A DNA stretch of 64,000 nucleotides, from assembly GCA_947168885.1 (NCBI GenBank), contig CAMVNQ010000016.1:21341-85340 (forward strand), written 5' to 3'. Under the pieces are notes generated by a model. That model made no database searches and was not told the origin of the DNA. It was given only the letters and a program-made list of their open reading frames with translations. The DNA is from an uncultured Clostridia bacterium (GTDB lineage: Bacteria > Bacillota > Clostridia > Oscillospirales > Ruminococcaceae). A program made the position numbers and the translations under genes. Shown piece after piece: positions 1 to 8,895 of this stretch (its first letter is position 1; each line of letters begins with the position of its first letter).

Positions 1-804
1 CTCTACAAAAAGATTTTGTTCAATAGTGTAATAGTACTCGGCATCGTCCGAATTATACTGATATTTGAATGCACTATTTATTTGTTCAACAAACGACTTT
101 AGAGCATGGAAATCATCATATACTCGTTTATTGTCAACTATGTTATTCTCATATTTAGGTGAAAACATATAATAAGCTAGTGATGTGATAGCAATCCCAG
201 TAGGAGCACTGTTTCCAGATATTTCAAAATGTACATTTTTCCACTTTTTCATGTATCGGATTATGCGGCGAAATTGAGCGCGATCATCTTTATCTGAAAA
301 CCGTTTCTCCATTTTCTCAATAAGACCTAACGGATCGCTCAATTCCCAGTATCGCTTATCATCTTCAGAATATCTCTTTCCTTTGGCGATATATAATTTA
401 TCATTTTCATCTGCATAACACGCAAAATCTACATGATATGCATCTTCGCCTTCTTCTTGATAAGTAATTGTTACACATGAACGCCTTATTTCTACACTCT
501 TGGTATGCCCTTCAAGTGCGTCATAAACCCACTGTTTAACTGCAATGGGATCCGGATAATCTAAATGATTAATGCTGAATCGCAATCCAACATCTATATC
601 ATAATCCCCATCATTAGGTTTGATACCGGTATGCATAGCATAGCTTCCTTGATTAAAATGGTCAAATGATGCAGCCTCGTCCGGCATATTCTCTTTGAGT
701 TTTTTTAATAGAGTTTCTCTTTTTTCACACAGTTCAGTATTGCTTGAATAAGAAAGCTTTATGGCTTTATGGAATTCAATAAATTCTGTTTGAAGATTTA
801 CCAT
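1..804 (-). CDS. CD-NTase family nucleotidyltransferase (CBASS-type signal synthase), 3' end outside window
   Basis: The frame is open through 268 codons to the window edge, so the C-terminus is missing. The start at 804 has an AGGAGG ribosome site at 815-820. Seen: Gly-Ser at residues 53-54, Asp-Ile-Asp at 69-71 and a third Asp at about 126 in a His-Val-Asp stretch, the catalytic layout of Pol-beta/CD-NTase enzymes. The later stretch with Glu-Leu-Ser-Asp-Pro and Arg-Arg-Ile-Ile-Arg-Tyr resembles DncV-like enzymes. Such enzymes make cyclic di- or trinucleotides on phage infection and activate a neighbouring effector. It starts 88 bases after hsdR, so it may be the last gene of the restriction operon or the first of a CBASS operon continuing leftwards. 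An unrelated nucleotidyltransferase role is possible. Confidence 0.72.
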   Translation of the reverse strand, partial: MVNLQTEFIEFHKAIKLSYSSNTELCEKRETLLKKLKENMPDEAASFDHFNQGSYAMHTGIKPNDGDYDIDVGLRFSINHLDYPDPIAVKQWVYDALEGHTKSVEIRRSCVTITYQEEGEDAYHVDFACYADENDKLYIAKGKRYSEDDKRYWELSDPLGLIEKMEKRFSDKDDRAQFRRIIRYMKKWKNVHFEISGNSAPTGIAITSLAYYMFSPKYENNIVDNKRVYDDFHALKSFVEQINSAFKYQYNSDDAEYYYTIEQNLFVE

Positions 805-891
805 TATTATTGTTCCTCCTAAATGTTAATCTAAATCTAAAACGCCATTCTTAAAAAATATCATAGTATAATTCTGATTAATATTATATAT

Positions 892-3800
892 TTATTTCTC
901 GTTCTCCTTAAACCCCTCAACCTGTTCCATTACCTTACTGAACACTTCCGGACTGTACTGAGGCGGATACTTGTTCTTAATAAGGCAAACTTTGATATCA
1001 TATTTAAGCTGATCCCGAACATTCTGATTATTGAGCCAGTCGGCAAACGAGGATTTGAGATCTATGATCTCCTTGATTTTTCTTGCAAGAACGCGACATT
1101 TATCATTGATGACTATACCGTCAACTAGCTTATCTTCTCCGTACTCGAAATTATACTTATCTCTCAGCATCATTAGGATATCGTAAAAAGCCTTTTCCTC
1201 AAATGTAAGCTCCATTTTGCGGAAACTTTCACGGTCTGCCTGCATCTCTTTTAAAATCTTCAAAGCCTGCTCCGTGGCGTTCTTTATGATCTCTTCGGAG
1301 GCACTTTCCTGTGTCTCGCCGGCTTCCTCGGCTGTAAGGTGCTTTCTTCTCTCGTGGTAGAATTTAATGGTTTCCTCAAGCATTTCCTGATATTTTTTCG
1401 CAGTAGCCTGATTAGTACGCATATACTCCGCAATTTGCTTGCGAAGCATTTTTACAAGCAATTCCAACTTCGATGCCGGCAGCTTGACATCTGCGAGTAA
1501 CTCATAATACTCGGGGCTGAAAATATCTTCTTCTTCGCCTTCATCAAGAATACTTTCAACTTTGTTGTATTTCAGAGCTTCCTCAACCATTTTAGCGACT
1601 TTTCTGTTCATCGTTTCTGTATCGACTTCGCTTGTACCACTCATCTTACGGACAAAACCGGCTATAGCCATAAAGCACTGAGCGAGTGCGGATTCTTCAT
1701 CCGTCAAATTCCCGGAAGGTTGACAAATATCGTAGGCTTTACGCATACGCTTGACAGCTTTGAGAAAATATGTCTTGAATGATACTTTTTTAGTTTTTCT
1801 CTTTCCTTCTATGCTCAGTTCTTCCGTAGAACGGAACACATATTCCGCCGCTTGGGCAAGCAAGCGGTATCGTTCAAACGGGTCTGCTTCCGGATCCATA
1901 AATGGTGACAGATCGTAGTTTTTGAAAAGGTCTTTAAGGACAGCAAGATATTCATGGAATATAACTGTCGCTTGCTCTATGTCATCATCGGTAGGCGCAA
2001 CATTAACATCACCGCCATAAACCTTAAGAGCCTCGCGCATATTATCTCTGATGCCGATATAATCAATGATAAGACCGAAATCCTTGCCTTCATATTTACG
2101 GTTGACACGGCTTATTGTCTGAATAAGCTGATGTTTCTGCAACGGCTTATCGTTATACAGATATGTCAGACAAGGAACATCAAATCCGGTTATCCACATA
2201 TCAACGACAATAACAATGCTCAGATTGGACTTCTCTGCTTTGAACGCAGCGTCAAGTTCATCTGAACGCTGGTCGTTCTTTGTGCCGCCGAGATAGTCAT
2301 ACATCTCTTTTTTATCGTTTTTGCCGACACTTGTGACCATAGCAATAAACGGAACCTCTTTCAGCTCCTTTAATTCTTCTTTTGAAACATCAACACCCTC
2401 CGGGGCTTTCCTGTCAACAAACCATTCGGGATATTTTTCCTTGAACACCATAAGCAGATCGTATGCGATCTCTCGTTTTGAGCATACGATCATAGCTTTT
2501 TGTATTCTGCCTGGGTCGGCGGCACATGCTGCCGTGTAATGGTCGTGAATATCAACGGCAAGGCGCTCCAGACGGGATTTTTCACCCAGAATGAGTTCCA
2601 AAGAACTCATAGCTTTCTTGCTTGCCTCAATATCCTCTGAGGAAGCGCCCTCATCAGCACAAGCGCCGTAGTACGCCTCTATCTCTTTAACCTTCTGCTG
2701 GTCAAGCAGAACCTTTGCTATACGCGGGTGATACTTTATAGATACAGTCAGTCCGTCGGATACAGCCTGATCCATAGTATAGCGGTCGATCTCATCACCG
2801 AAAGTCTGGTATGTTTCAGCAATCGGCGTTCCTGTAAAACCTACGAAAGTCGCGTTCGGGAAAGCCTCGCGCAGTACCTTCGCATACGGCTTGGAAACCA
2901 TAGCTTTCATATTCTCGTCAGCTTCCTTGCTGAACTGTATCTTTTTCGAATGCGCAAGCTGTGTCCGGTGTGCTTCATCGGAAAAACAGATGATATTCGA
3001 CCTTTTATTGATAAGTCCGATCTTATCTTCCTTGCGGTCGCAGAATTTCTGTATGGTACAGATATAGAAACCACCGCTTTCACGCTGACCGAGTTCACGG
3101 CGAAGAGTATCACGATTCGGAACTACACCGACTTCGCCGAGATTAAGGAATTCCTTACTCTTTGTGAACAGTTTTGCTCCCTGCTTCTGCAGGTCATCGC
3201 GGTCAACGATAAGAACGATAGTCGGAGAGCCCATTTCTGGTATATCAGTGCAGCGCAAAGAAAGCTGACGTGCGAGAAATGCCATTGTATAGGTCTTGCC
3301 ACAGCCGGTAGCACCGAAGTATGTTCCGCCCTTGCCGCTCTTTGTTTGCACAGATTCGATAATGCTCTGTTTAAGCAAACGCGCCGCGAAGAACTGCGGA
3401 TAACGGCAGACGATCTCCCGTTCTTCCTTATCATAGATCTGATCCTGAAAGTATATGTAATCACGGAATATCTCCAGAAACCTTTCGGGGCTGTACACGC
3501 CCTTTATCATCGTTTCGGTTTCTTCAAAAGGAAGTGTGGATATTCTATCGCCGTCATTCACGCGTCTCCACGCATAGAAATGCTCATAAGGCGTGCGGAC
3601 GGTGCCGAGCCTCGTCTGCACTCCGTCGGATATACACGCCAGCGGACAGTAATGCAGCAAGTGCGGAATATCGCGCCAGTAGCGAATATTTATCTGTTTC
3701 CACGCATCGGCGATAGTCGCTTTATCGTCGGTCGGATTTTTCAGCTCGATCACGCACACGGGGATACCGTTGACATACAGAAGAACATCGGGACGGCGGT

Positions 3801-4218
3801 TGTGGAGCTGCCCGTTATCGGTATAATCGACCGTAAGCTGATTCACGACCTTGAACAGATTGTTTTCCGGTGTGTCATAGTCGATCAGAGCGACCATACG
3901 CGCAAGGCCGTTCTGCGGTGTGAACTGTATTCCGTCAACCATCCAGTTATAAACCTTGTGCAACGTAGCAAAATCGTTCTCGGCACCGACAAGACGGACG
4001 GTATCGGAGATCTGCTTTATCTCATCATCGTTCAGGTCGGGATTGGTTTTATGCAGGAACGCTTCAAGGTCGTCTGTATTCAGCACATCACGCCCGTAAA
4101 CACGATTCATTTTATCGCCGGGGAGATATGTCCAGTTTTCGTGCTCCAGAAAAGATATGAAGGCATTTTCATAGTCGGATTCGCAGAAACGTCCGTTATA
4201 GTTCTTCAGCTTTGACAT
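892..4218 (-). CDS. hsdR: Type I restriction enzyme, R subunit (endonuclease/translocase)
   Basis: 1108 residues, full length for HsdR. It cleaves DNA after ATP-driven translocation, in complex with HsdM and HsdS. Seen: the PD...ExK nuclease signature (Pro-Asp at 143-144, Glu-Leu-Lys at 158-160), Walker A GATGCGKT at about 302-309, DEAH at about 414-417, a motif VI-like Ser-Arg-Val-Asn-Arg segment, and a long helical C-terminal region with Lys/Glu-rich coiled-coil character, as usual for the subunit that docks to the methylase core. The start has a GAGG ribosome site and lies 14 bases after the TIR gene, so it is last or next to last in the operon. No frameshift is visible, so restriction is probably active. 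Confidence 0.95.
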   Translation of the reverse strand: MSKLKNYNGRFCESDYENAFISFLEHENWTYLPGDKMNRVYGRDVLNTDDLEAFLHKTNPDLNDDEIKQISDTVRLVGAENDFATLHKVYNWMVDGIQFTPQNGLARMVALIDYDTPENNLFKVVNQLTVDYTDNGQLHNRRPDVLLYVNGIPVCVIELKNPTDDKATIADAWKQINIRYWRDIPHLLHYCPLACISDGVQTRLGTVRTPYEHFYAWRRVNDGDRISTLPFEETETMIKGVYSPERFLEIFRDYIYFQDQIYDKEEREIVCRYPQFFAARLLKQSIIESVQTKSGKGGTYFGATGCGKTYTMAFLARQLSLRCTDIPEMGSPTIVLIVDRDDLQKQGAKLFTKSKEFLNLGEVGVVPNRDTLRRELGQRESGGFYICTIQKFCDRKEDKIGLINKRSNIICFSDEAHRTQLAHSKKIQFSKEADENMKAMVSKPYAKVLREAFPNATFVGFTGTPIAETYQTFGDEIDRYTMDQAVSDGLTVSIKYHPRIAKVLLDQQKVKEIEAYYGACADEGASSEDIEASKKAMSSLELILGEKSRLERLAVDIHDHYTAACAADPGRIQKAMIVCSKREIAYDLLMVFKEKYPEWFVDRKAPEGVDVSKEELKELKEVPFIAMVTSVGKNDKKEMYDYLGGTKNDQRSDELDAAFKAEKSNLSIVIVVDMWITGFDVPCLTYLYNDKPLQKHQLIQTISRVNRKYEGKDFGLIIDYIGIRDNMREALKVYGGDVNVAPTDDDIEQATVIFHEYLAVLKDLFKNYDLSPFMDPEADPFERYRLLAQAAEYVFRSTEELSIEGKRKTKKVSFKTYFLKAVKRMRKAYDICQPSGNLTDEESALAQCFMAIAGFVRKMSGTSEVDTETMNRKVAKMVEEALKYNKVESILDEGEEEDIFSPEYYELLADVKLPASKLELLVKMLRKQIAEYMRTNQATAKKYQEMLEETIKFYHERRKHLTAEEAGETQESASEEIIKNATEQALKILKEMQADRESFRKMELTFEEKAFYDILMMLRDKYNFEYGEDKLVDGIVINDKCRVLARKIKEIIDLKSSFADWLNNQNVRDQLKYDIKVCLIKNKYPPQYSPEVFSKVMEQVEGFKENEK

Positions 4219-4232
4219 CTTTCATTCCTCGC

Positions 4233-5015
4233 TTAATCAAGAAGTTTATCAGCACTTACCTTATATCCCATAGCCTTTAGTTCTTTAAGTAATTCAAGTT
4301 GCCAGTTTGTTTTGCTTGTATATACTATACCATCAAGATCCGACGGCATTTCAATACCACTTTCAGCGATTATCACAATATGATCTCTGCCGAGTTTCCC
4401 CATAAAATATCCTGCTTCGAAAACTACGTTCTGACGGGCACGTTTTTTTTCATCTTTCAAATCTTTATCTTTGCCTATATCATCAGCAGTAAACAAGCAT
4501 ATAGCACCACCAACATCGCTATTATCTTCAAACTTTTCAATTATCGTCCGACCGCCGTTAGCCTGTTCAGACAGTATTATAGCTGAAATGTCTTGTTTTT
4601 CAATCACTCTTGCAACCGCTTCTTTTAATTCTCCGTCATGTCCATGTACTATAAAGATTTTTGACATATCTCTTTGCTGTTGTTGTTCTGTATGTGTTTC
4701 AGTTTTCTCATCTTCAACAAAATCCTCAAGATAAGATTCTAATATTAATTTTGTTGTATTCAATCCTCTGCGACAAGAGTTTATATCATTTTTATGTATC
4801 TCTTCGCTGGGTGTATCATAAGTATAATTGCCTAACCAAAAAGGTGTATCATCAAACTTCTTCATTTCAATACTACCTTCACCATATTTATTAGAAAGAA
4901 AGCGTTTAATTTTCATTTCCCAAGCTTCAAACTCTGGTTCTGAGTTAGTAATATCCTTTTTTATTAACGCGTCCGTGTCAGCAATCAACTTTTTTAGTTT
5001 TTCATAATCAGTCAT
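4233..5015 (-). CDS. TIR-like nucleotide-binding effector inside the type I restriction operon
   Basis: 260 residues from ATG 5015, preceded by GGAAGGG; an in-frame start 33 bases upstream lies within hsdS and is less likely. Residues 1-116 are a helical, charged region with an aromatic 'EFEAWEMKIKRFL' type segment. From residue 117 (MSKIFIVHGHDGEL) comes a predicted nucleotide-binding TIR-like domain (PF10137 type, found in CAP12 and Pycsar effectors), with a conserved-looking Glu in NVVFEAGYF. Such domains typically cleave NAD+ when activated and stop growth of the infected cell. The gene overlaps hsdS by 8 bases and is followed 14 bases later by hsdR, so it is translated with the restriction subunits. 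No STING, SAVED or other ligand-binding domain is visible. The activation route is unknown. Confidence 0.82.
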   Translation of the reverse strand: MTDYEKLKKLIADTDALIKKDITNSEPEFEAWEMKIKRFLSNKYGEGSIEMKKFDDTPFWLGNYTYDTPSEEIHKNDINSCRRGLNTTKLILESYLEDFVEDEKTETHTEQQQQRDMSKIFIVHGHDGELKEAVARVIEKQDISAIILSEQANGGRTIIEKFEDNSDVGGAICLFTADDIGKDKDLKDEKKRARQNVVFEAGYFMGKLGRDHIVIIAESGIEMPSDLDGIVYTSKTNWQLELLKELKAMGYKVSADKLLD

Positions 5016-6141
5016 TTCTTTTCCCTTCCTCCACAGCCCCCTTGACAAGAACGGGGCAGATGTCTTTTATCTGTGCTTTAAGGCGTTCGTTTATCTGTTT
5101 GCGCTTGTTATAAACAGTAAATATTTCAGTTATTGCTTTCTGAATGGAAATGTCGGGAATAGGTATCTCGACATCGCACATATCCTCATAATTAAATGCT
5201 TCTCTCGCGCTGCCCCACGAATTAAAGCGGGCATAACGATCAAATTCAGCTCTCGTCAAAAATAACATAAGGTATTCAGGAATCAAAACTTTTAAATTCG
5301 TACCAAATACCACAGATATTGACGAAACCAAAAAGGTTTCATTTGTATTATTAAATCCTAAAGATACTTTATCCGCTCGTCTTGATGTGTCCGGAACATA
5401 GGCGATATGTCGTGGCGGTAATATTTTATAATTGCTTAAACTTACGCCGTCCATATTTGCTTTTGTTGAGATAAGCTCTTTACTTGTAGCCAATCCGCGA
5501 ACCATATCAACTGTTAGGTTTGTATCATTTCTTTTATCGCTTTCAATCAAATAAGACCCTATCTTCTGACACGGCATTTTCCTTCTCAAATCTTCAATAT
5601 ACGCATCACAAACGAGCTTCAAATCCTCCAGCCCGCGCTCATAGCACTTTTGGTTAGCGACCATAGCGTTATAAATATCGACATATTTCTGCTGAACGGA
5701 AAGCGGAGGGAGGTCAATAGCCATATCACATAATGCTTCCCATGTAAATACTTCTGTTGAACTTCCCCAAGAACGAAAGCATGCTTCTCTATCCCATTCG
5801 GAACGATTGAAATGGAAGAAAAGATACTCGGGCAAAACCTTATCTCGCATACTTGTTTTTATTCTAAAAGCTATATTGTTCCAACTGATAAGAAATGAGC
5901 TCTTCGTATCGTTGAAGCCAAAACCGATTTTTTTACCGTGAGTCCGAGGATTGAATACAAATTCATCAGGGTGAACTACGAGGAATTTCGAAAGATCAGT
6001 GTCGGCAACATCAGCTTTTGTAGGTATGATCTCTTTGGTTATAGTCATACCGCGTACGTCCTTGGCGTGATATTCGTTACTTGAGTTTACCTCTGTCGTC
6101 ATTTCTAACAGATCGCCTAAACAACACTTAATCAATCCCAT
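5008..6141 (-). CDS. hsdS: Type I restriction-modification specificity subunit
   Basis: 377 residues from ATG 6141, chosen because AAGGGG precedes it and it overlaps the end of hsdM by 14 bases. HsdS reads the two halves of the target sequence for both methylation and cleavage. The protein is two parallel halves: each target-recognition domain ends in a related block (Trp-Gly-Ser-Ser-Thr-Glu-Val-Phe-Thr near residue 125; Trp-Gly-Ser-Ala-Arg-Glu-Ala-Phe-Asn near 315), followed by a conserved helical spacer. Both domains open similarly (Val-Arg-Gly-Met/Leu then Lys-Glu-Ile/Leu), so the halves may bind related half-sites. No second or inverted hsdS that could allow phase variation lies in the window. 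Confidence 0.92.
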   Translation of the reverse strand: MGLIKCCLGDLLEMTTEVNSSNEYHAKDVRGMTITKEIIPTKADVADTDLSKFLVVHPDEFVFNPRTHGKKIGFGFNDTKSSFLISWNNIAFRIKTSMRDKVLPEYLFFHFNRSEWDREACFRSWGSSTEVFTWEALCDMAIDLPPLSVQQKYVDIYNAMVANQKCYERGLEDLKLVCDAYIEDLRRKMPCQKIGSYLIESDKRNDTNLTVDMVRGLATSKELISTKANMDGVSLSNYKILPPRHIAYVPDTSRRADKVSLGFNNTNETFLVSSISVVFGTNLKVLIPEYLMLFLTRAEFDRYARFNSWGSAREAFNYEDMCDVEIPIPDISIQKAITEIFTVYNKRKQINERLKAQIKDICPVLVKGAVEEGKRND

Positions 6142-7732
6142 ATCCAATCCCCTTGAATGCTTCTGCAAGCATTTTCTGCGATTCTTTTTCCTGACTCATA
6201 ATATCCCGCATTTCGTCCTGAATACGAGCCATTTCCTTTTCATAGTCGATCTCCAGATCGTGGTCGATGAACTCGATGTACTTACTCGGCGTGAGAGTGT
6301 GCTTGTTTTCGCGTATCTCATCAATGCCGACACTGCGATACAGCTCCGGTTCAGCATATTTCGTGCCGTCTGTACCGGCGTTCTGCCACATATGATAGAT
6401 GTCAGCAGCGCGCTTTATCTGCTCCGGGATAAGGCACACTTTCTTCTTCTGCTCACCCTTGACAGGATTCTCCGTCCATGTGCGAAGATCCATAAACAGT
6501 ATCTCGCCGGTACGGTCACGAAGCTCACGCCCGTGATAATTGCCGCCCTTCTTGTTCTGATTGAGTATCCACAGCGTAACGCTGATATCCGTTGTAATGA
6601 AAAGTTCCCGCGGGAGAATGATTATCGCTTCTACCTTGTCATTCTCGATCAGTTTTTGTCTGATAACGGACGCGACATCATCGTTCAATGCACCGTTTGC
6701 AAGCAGAAATCCGGCGACGCCGCTTTCGTGTTTCAGGTGCGAAAGTATATGCAGTATCCATGCATAATTGGCATTGCTGTCCGGCGGCGTGGCGTAGTCC
6801 GCCCAGCGGGAATCATTTGCAAGGTTGTCAATATACCAGCTTTTAAGGTTGAACGGCGGGTTCGCCATGATATAATCAAAGTAAATGCCCTTGTGGAGGT
6901 CATGCGTAAATGTCGAATCGGCTTCTTCTCCGAGATTGTGGCTCAGTCCGCGCAGAGCAAGGTTCATCTTCGCAAGTCGGTATGTTGCAGGCTCTTTTTC
7001 CTGTCCGTAGATGTTTATGCGGCTTATATCGCCCTGCTTTGCGCGTATCAGATCGGCGCTCTGTATGAACATACCGCCGGAACCGCAGCACGGGTCATAG
7101 AGCGTGCCGTCGAAAGGCTCGATCATAGCGGCGATGAGCTGCACCACATCATGCGGTGTGTAGTATTCGCCCTCTTCCTTTGTTGCATTGACCGCGAACT
7201 CTTTGAGGAAGTATTCATATACACGCCCGATAAGGTCTTTTTCCTCACCGAACGCCTTGTGGCTGATCTTATTCACCTCGTCCACGACTTTCTTTATGTC
7301 GTTTGCAGCGAGATTTCTTGTCATAAATGTACCTTCGACAAAGCAGCCTTTGAGCTGTTCGCTTGTCGCGGCGATACTGTGCAGTGCAGTATCAAGAGTG
7401 ACATTCAGCTTTGTTGCAGGGGTATTGATTATTGTTGACCACCTTGCCTCTACCGGCAGAAAGTATGTGCCGTCGGTGAATGTGGCATCTTCAAAAAAAG
7501 CAGCCTGTATCTCAGGTTCGTCGGGGTCAAGACCGTCCTTAACAAGCTGCTGGCGGAGCTTTTCGACACCGTCCTCAAATTTCTCTCCGATAAAGCGCAG
7601 GAACACCAGCGTCAGCATCATATCACGCTTTTCAAAGAAAGAGCCGGAATTCCTTGCCTGCCGAAGTATATCACGACACTTGAACAGTATATTATCAAGG
7701 TTTATCGTTTCATCTTTTTTAGCTTTTGCCAT
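6128..7732 (-). CDS. hsdM: Type I restriction-modification N6-adenine methylase subunit
   Basis: 534 residues, normal length. It methylates adenine in the target recognised by HsdS using S-adenosylmethionine, and forms the core on which HsdR assembles. Seen: an N-terminal helical HsdM_N-type domain (1-170), the Tyr-Tyr-Thr-Pro-His segment at about 190, SAM-binding motif I DPCCGSGG at about 213-220, and catalytic NPPF at 291-294. An AGGAC-like ribosome site precedes ATG 7732. It is first in the operon, below a consensus promoter at 7804-7832, and its stop is overlapped by hsdS. Methylase, specificity and effector genes are therefore made together, with hsdR last. Confidence 0.96.
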   Translation of the reverse strand: MAKAKKDETINLDNILFKCRDILRQARNSGSFFEKRDMMLTLVFLRFIGEKFEDGVEKLRQQLVKDGLDPDEPEIQAAFFEDATFTDGTYFLPVEARWSTIINTPATKLNVTLDTALHSIAATSEQLKGCFVEGTFMTRNLAANDIKKVVDEVNKISHKAFGEEKDLIGRVYEYFLKEFAVNATKEEGEYYTPHDVVQLIAAMIEPFDGTLYDPCCGSGGMFIQSADLIRAKQGDISRINIYGQEKEPATYRLAKMNLALRGLSHNLGEEADSTFTHDLHKGIYFDYIMANPPFNLKSWYIDNLANDSRWADYATPPDSNANYAWILHILSHLKHESGVAGFLLANGALNDDVASVIRQKLIENDKVEAIIILPRELFITTDISVTLWILNQNKKGGNYHGRELRDRTGEILFMDLRTWTENPVKGEQKKKVCLIPEQIKRAADIYHMWQNAGTDGTKYAEPELYRSVGIDEIRENKHTLTPSKYIEFIDHDLEIDYEKEMARIQDEMRDIMSQEKESQKMLAEAFKGIGYGID

Positions 7733-7803
7733 TTATATGTCCTCATTTCATATTTGGTATAAATTTATTTCGACAGCAGTATCTGCTCCAATTACAATTA
7801 TAC

Positions 7804-7832
7804 ATTATAAATTATAACACAAATTATGTCAA
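7804..7832 (-). promoter_or_regulatory. Consensus sigma-A promoter of the hsd operon
   Basis: On the minus strand: TTGACA (7827-7832), 17 bases, TATAAT (7804-7809). It matches consensus at all twelve positions and lies about 70 bases above hsdM. The rest of the gap to the tRNA terminator (7833-7987) is AT-rich and shows no gene or clear repeat. Confidence 0.88.
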
Positions 7833-7987
7833 ATATCAAGTAAATTTTGTGAGATATTTCCAAACCGAAACTATGATTTCAAAGAATTGTAAACCGGAAT
7901 GTTGGATTTGTTATTACGAACAAGTTATGCTTACTGAGCCACAACGTTCCCTGTTCAACCCAAGGTGTCAGATACTCACATGATACA

Positions 7988-8021
7988 ATAAAAACCCGCT
8001 TGATTGTGACAACCAAGCGGG
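7988..8021 (-). terminator. Intrinsic terminator after tRNA-Thr
   Basis: Arms CCCGCTTG (7995-8002) and CAAGCGGG (8014-8021) form a strong hairpin. On the minus strand it is followed by a run of T, directly downstream of tRNA-Thr. Confidence 0.85.
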
Positions 8022-8029
8022 CTTTCAAT

Positions 8030-8105
8030 TGGAGCTGGTGAACGGACTCGAACCCCCGACCTGCGCATTACGAATGCGCTGCTCTACCGACTGAGCTACA
8101 CCAGC
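8030..8105 (-). tRNA. tRNA-Thr (anticodon CGU)
   Basis: The minus strand folds as a full cloverleaf: acceptor GCTGGTG pairs with CACCAGC, the D arm is GCTCAGTCGGTAGAGC, the anticodon stem GCGCA/TGCGC encloses loop TTCGTAA (anticodon CGT), the T arm contains GGTTCGAGTCC, and CCA is encoded (8030-8032 on the complement). The defence island begins just beyond its 3' end, a common integration site, although no integrase is seen. Upstream lies an array of truncated copies of the same gene. Confidence 0.96.
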
Positions 8106-8340
8106 ATATTAAATTTTAGAAAAATTGTAAAGTCTACGTTTTGATCCGACTGATGCGTCGCTTTATCGGTAGTCCGAGACCTGCGCATTACGAATGCGCT
8201 GCTCTACCGACTGAGCTACACCAGCATATTAAATTTTAGAAAAATTGTAAAGTCTACGTTTTGATCCGACTGATGCGTCGCTTTATCGGTAGTCCGAGAC
8301 CTGCGCATTACGAATGCGCTGCTCTACCGACTGAGCTACA
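8101..8340 (-). repeat. Exact tandem duplication of a 120-bp unit carrying a truncated tRNA-Thr
   Basis: 8101-8220 and 8221-8340 read the same base for base, and a third partial copy continues past 8340. Each unit carries the 5' acceptor strand, D arm and complete anticodon arm of tRNA-Thr (8178-8225 and 8298-8345). The T arm and 3' acceptor strand are replaced by an unrelated segment that includes TCGGACTACCGATAAAG on the minus strand. The lack of any difference between copies suggests a recent duplication or ongoing homogenisation. Confidence 0.9.
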
Positions 8341-8345
8341 CCAGC
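8178..8345 (-). pseudogene. Two truncated tRNA-Thr copies (8178-8225 and 8298-8345)
   Basis: These copies keep the TTCGTAA anticodon loop and perfect GCGCA/TGCGC stem but have no T arm and no matching 3' acceptor strand. They should not mature into working tRNAs. Whether they are inert or act in the long transcript upstream of the intact gene cannot be read from sequence. Confidence 0.8.
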
Positions 8346-8398
8346 ATATTAAATTTTGTAAAGTATATGATTTGATCCGACAGATGTCGCTTTATAAC

Positions 8399-8860
8399 CG
8401 GTCTGAGACCTGCGCATTACGAATGCGCTTTACACTTGCGGTTTCCGAAAAATATTTCGCAAGCTCAAATTTTTTCGACCGCTACGCCATTTTCATCGTC
8501 CTTTATCTGCCACAGGCAGCGGACGCTGAAAATGCTACCGACTGAGCTACACCAGCATATTAAATTGTGAAATTTTGTAAAGTCTATGTTTGATCCGAGC
8601 TGATTCGAATTTGCTTTTATTTGCGCGCTTCGTGCGCGCCTTCTGGCAAATTCTGCACGACATCGTGCCGTGGTCGCTTTATAACCAGTCCGAGACCTGA
8701 GCATTACGAATGAGCTTTACACTTGCGGTTTCCGAAAAATATTTCGCAAGCTCATATTTTTTCGACCGCTACGCCATTTTCATCGTCCTTCATCTGCCAC
8801 AGGCAACGGACGCCGAAAATGCTACCGACTGAGCAGCACCAGCATATGAAATACTGGAAA
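8399..8860 (-). repeat. Two further tRNA-Thr fragments, each split by an approximately 100-bp two-hairpin insert
   Basis: Two copies of the tRNA 5' end (near 8534-8557 and 8821-8844) are separated from their anticodon-arm remnants (near 8408-8428 and 8694-8717) by related inserts at about 8429-8533 and 8718-8820. On the minus strand each insert contains CATTTTC...GAAAATG and GCGGT...ACCGC dyads with further internal pairing, so it can fold as two hairpins. The outer copy has diverged more (D arm and anticodon stem changed). The spacer between them contains a TTTGCGCGC-type GC-rich dyad near 8620-8640. Confidence 0.7.
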
Positions 8861-8895
8861 ATGAGTAAAGTCTATGTGATTTAATCAATGCTAAT

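Noticed and set aside
2728..4215. Long plus-strand open frame opposite hsdR
   Set aside because: Shadow of hsdR; no recognisable protein pattern, whereas the minus strand has all HsdR motifs.
892..7732. Phase-variable type I system
   Set aside because: Only one hsdS and no inverted repeats, recombinase or homopolymer tracts that would switch specificity.
8178..8345. Two extra functional tRNA-Thr genes
   Set aside because: They lack the T arm and 3' acceptor strand, so no cloverleaf forms.
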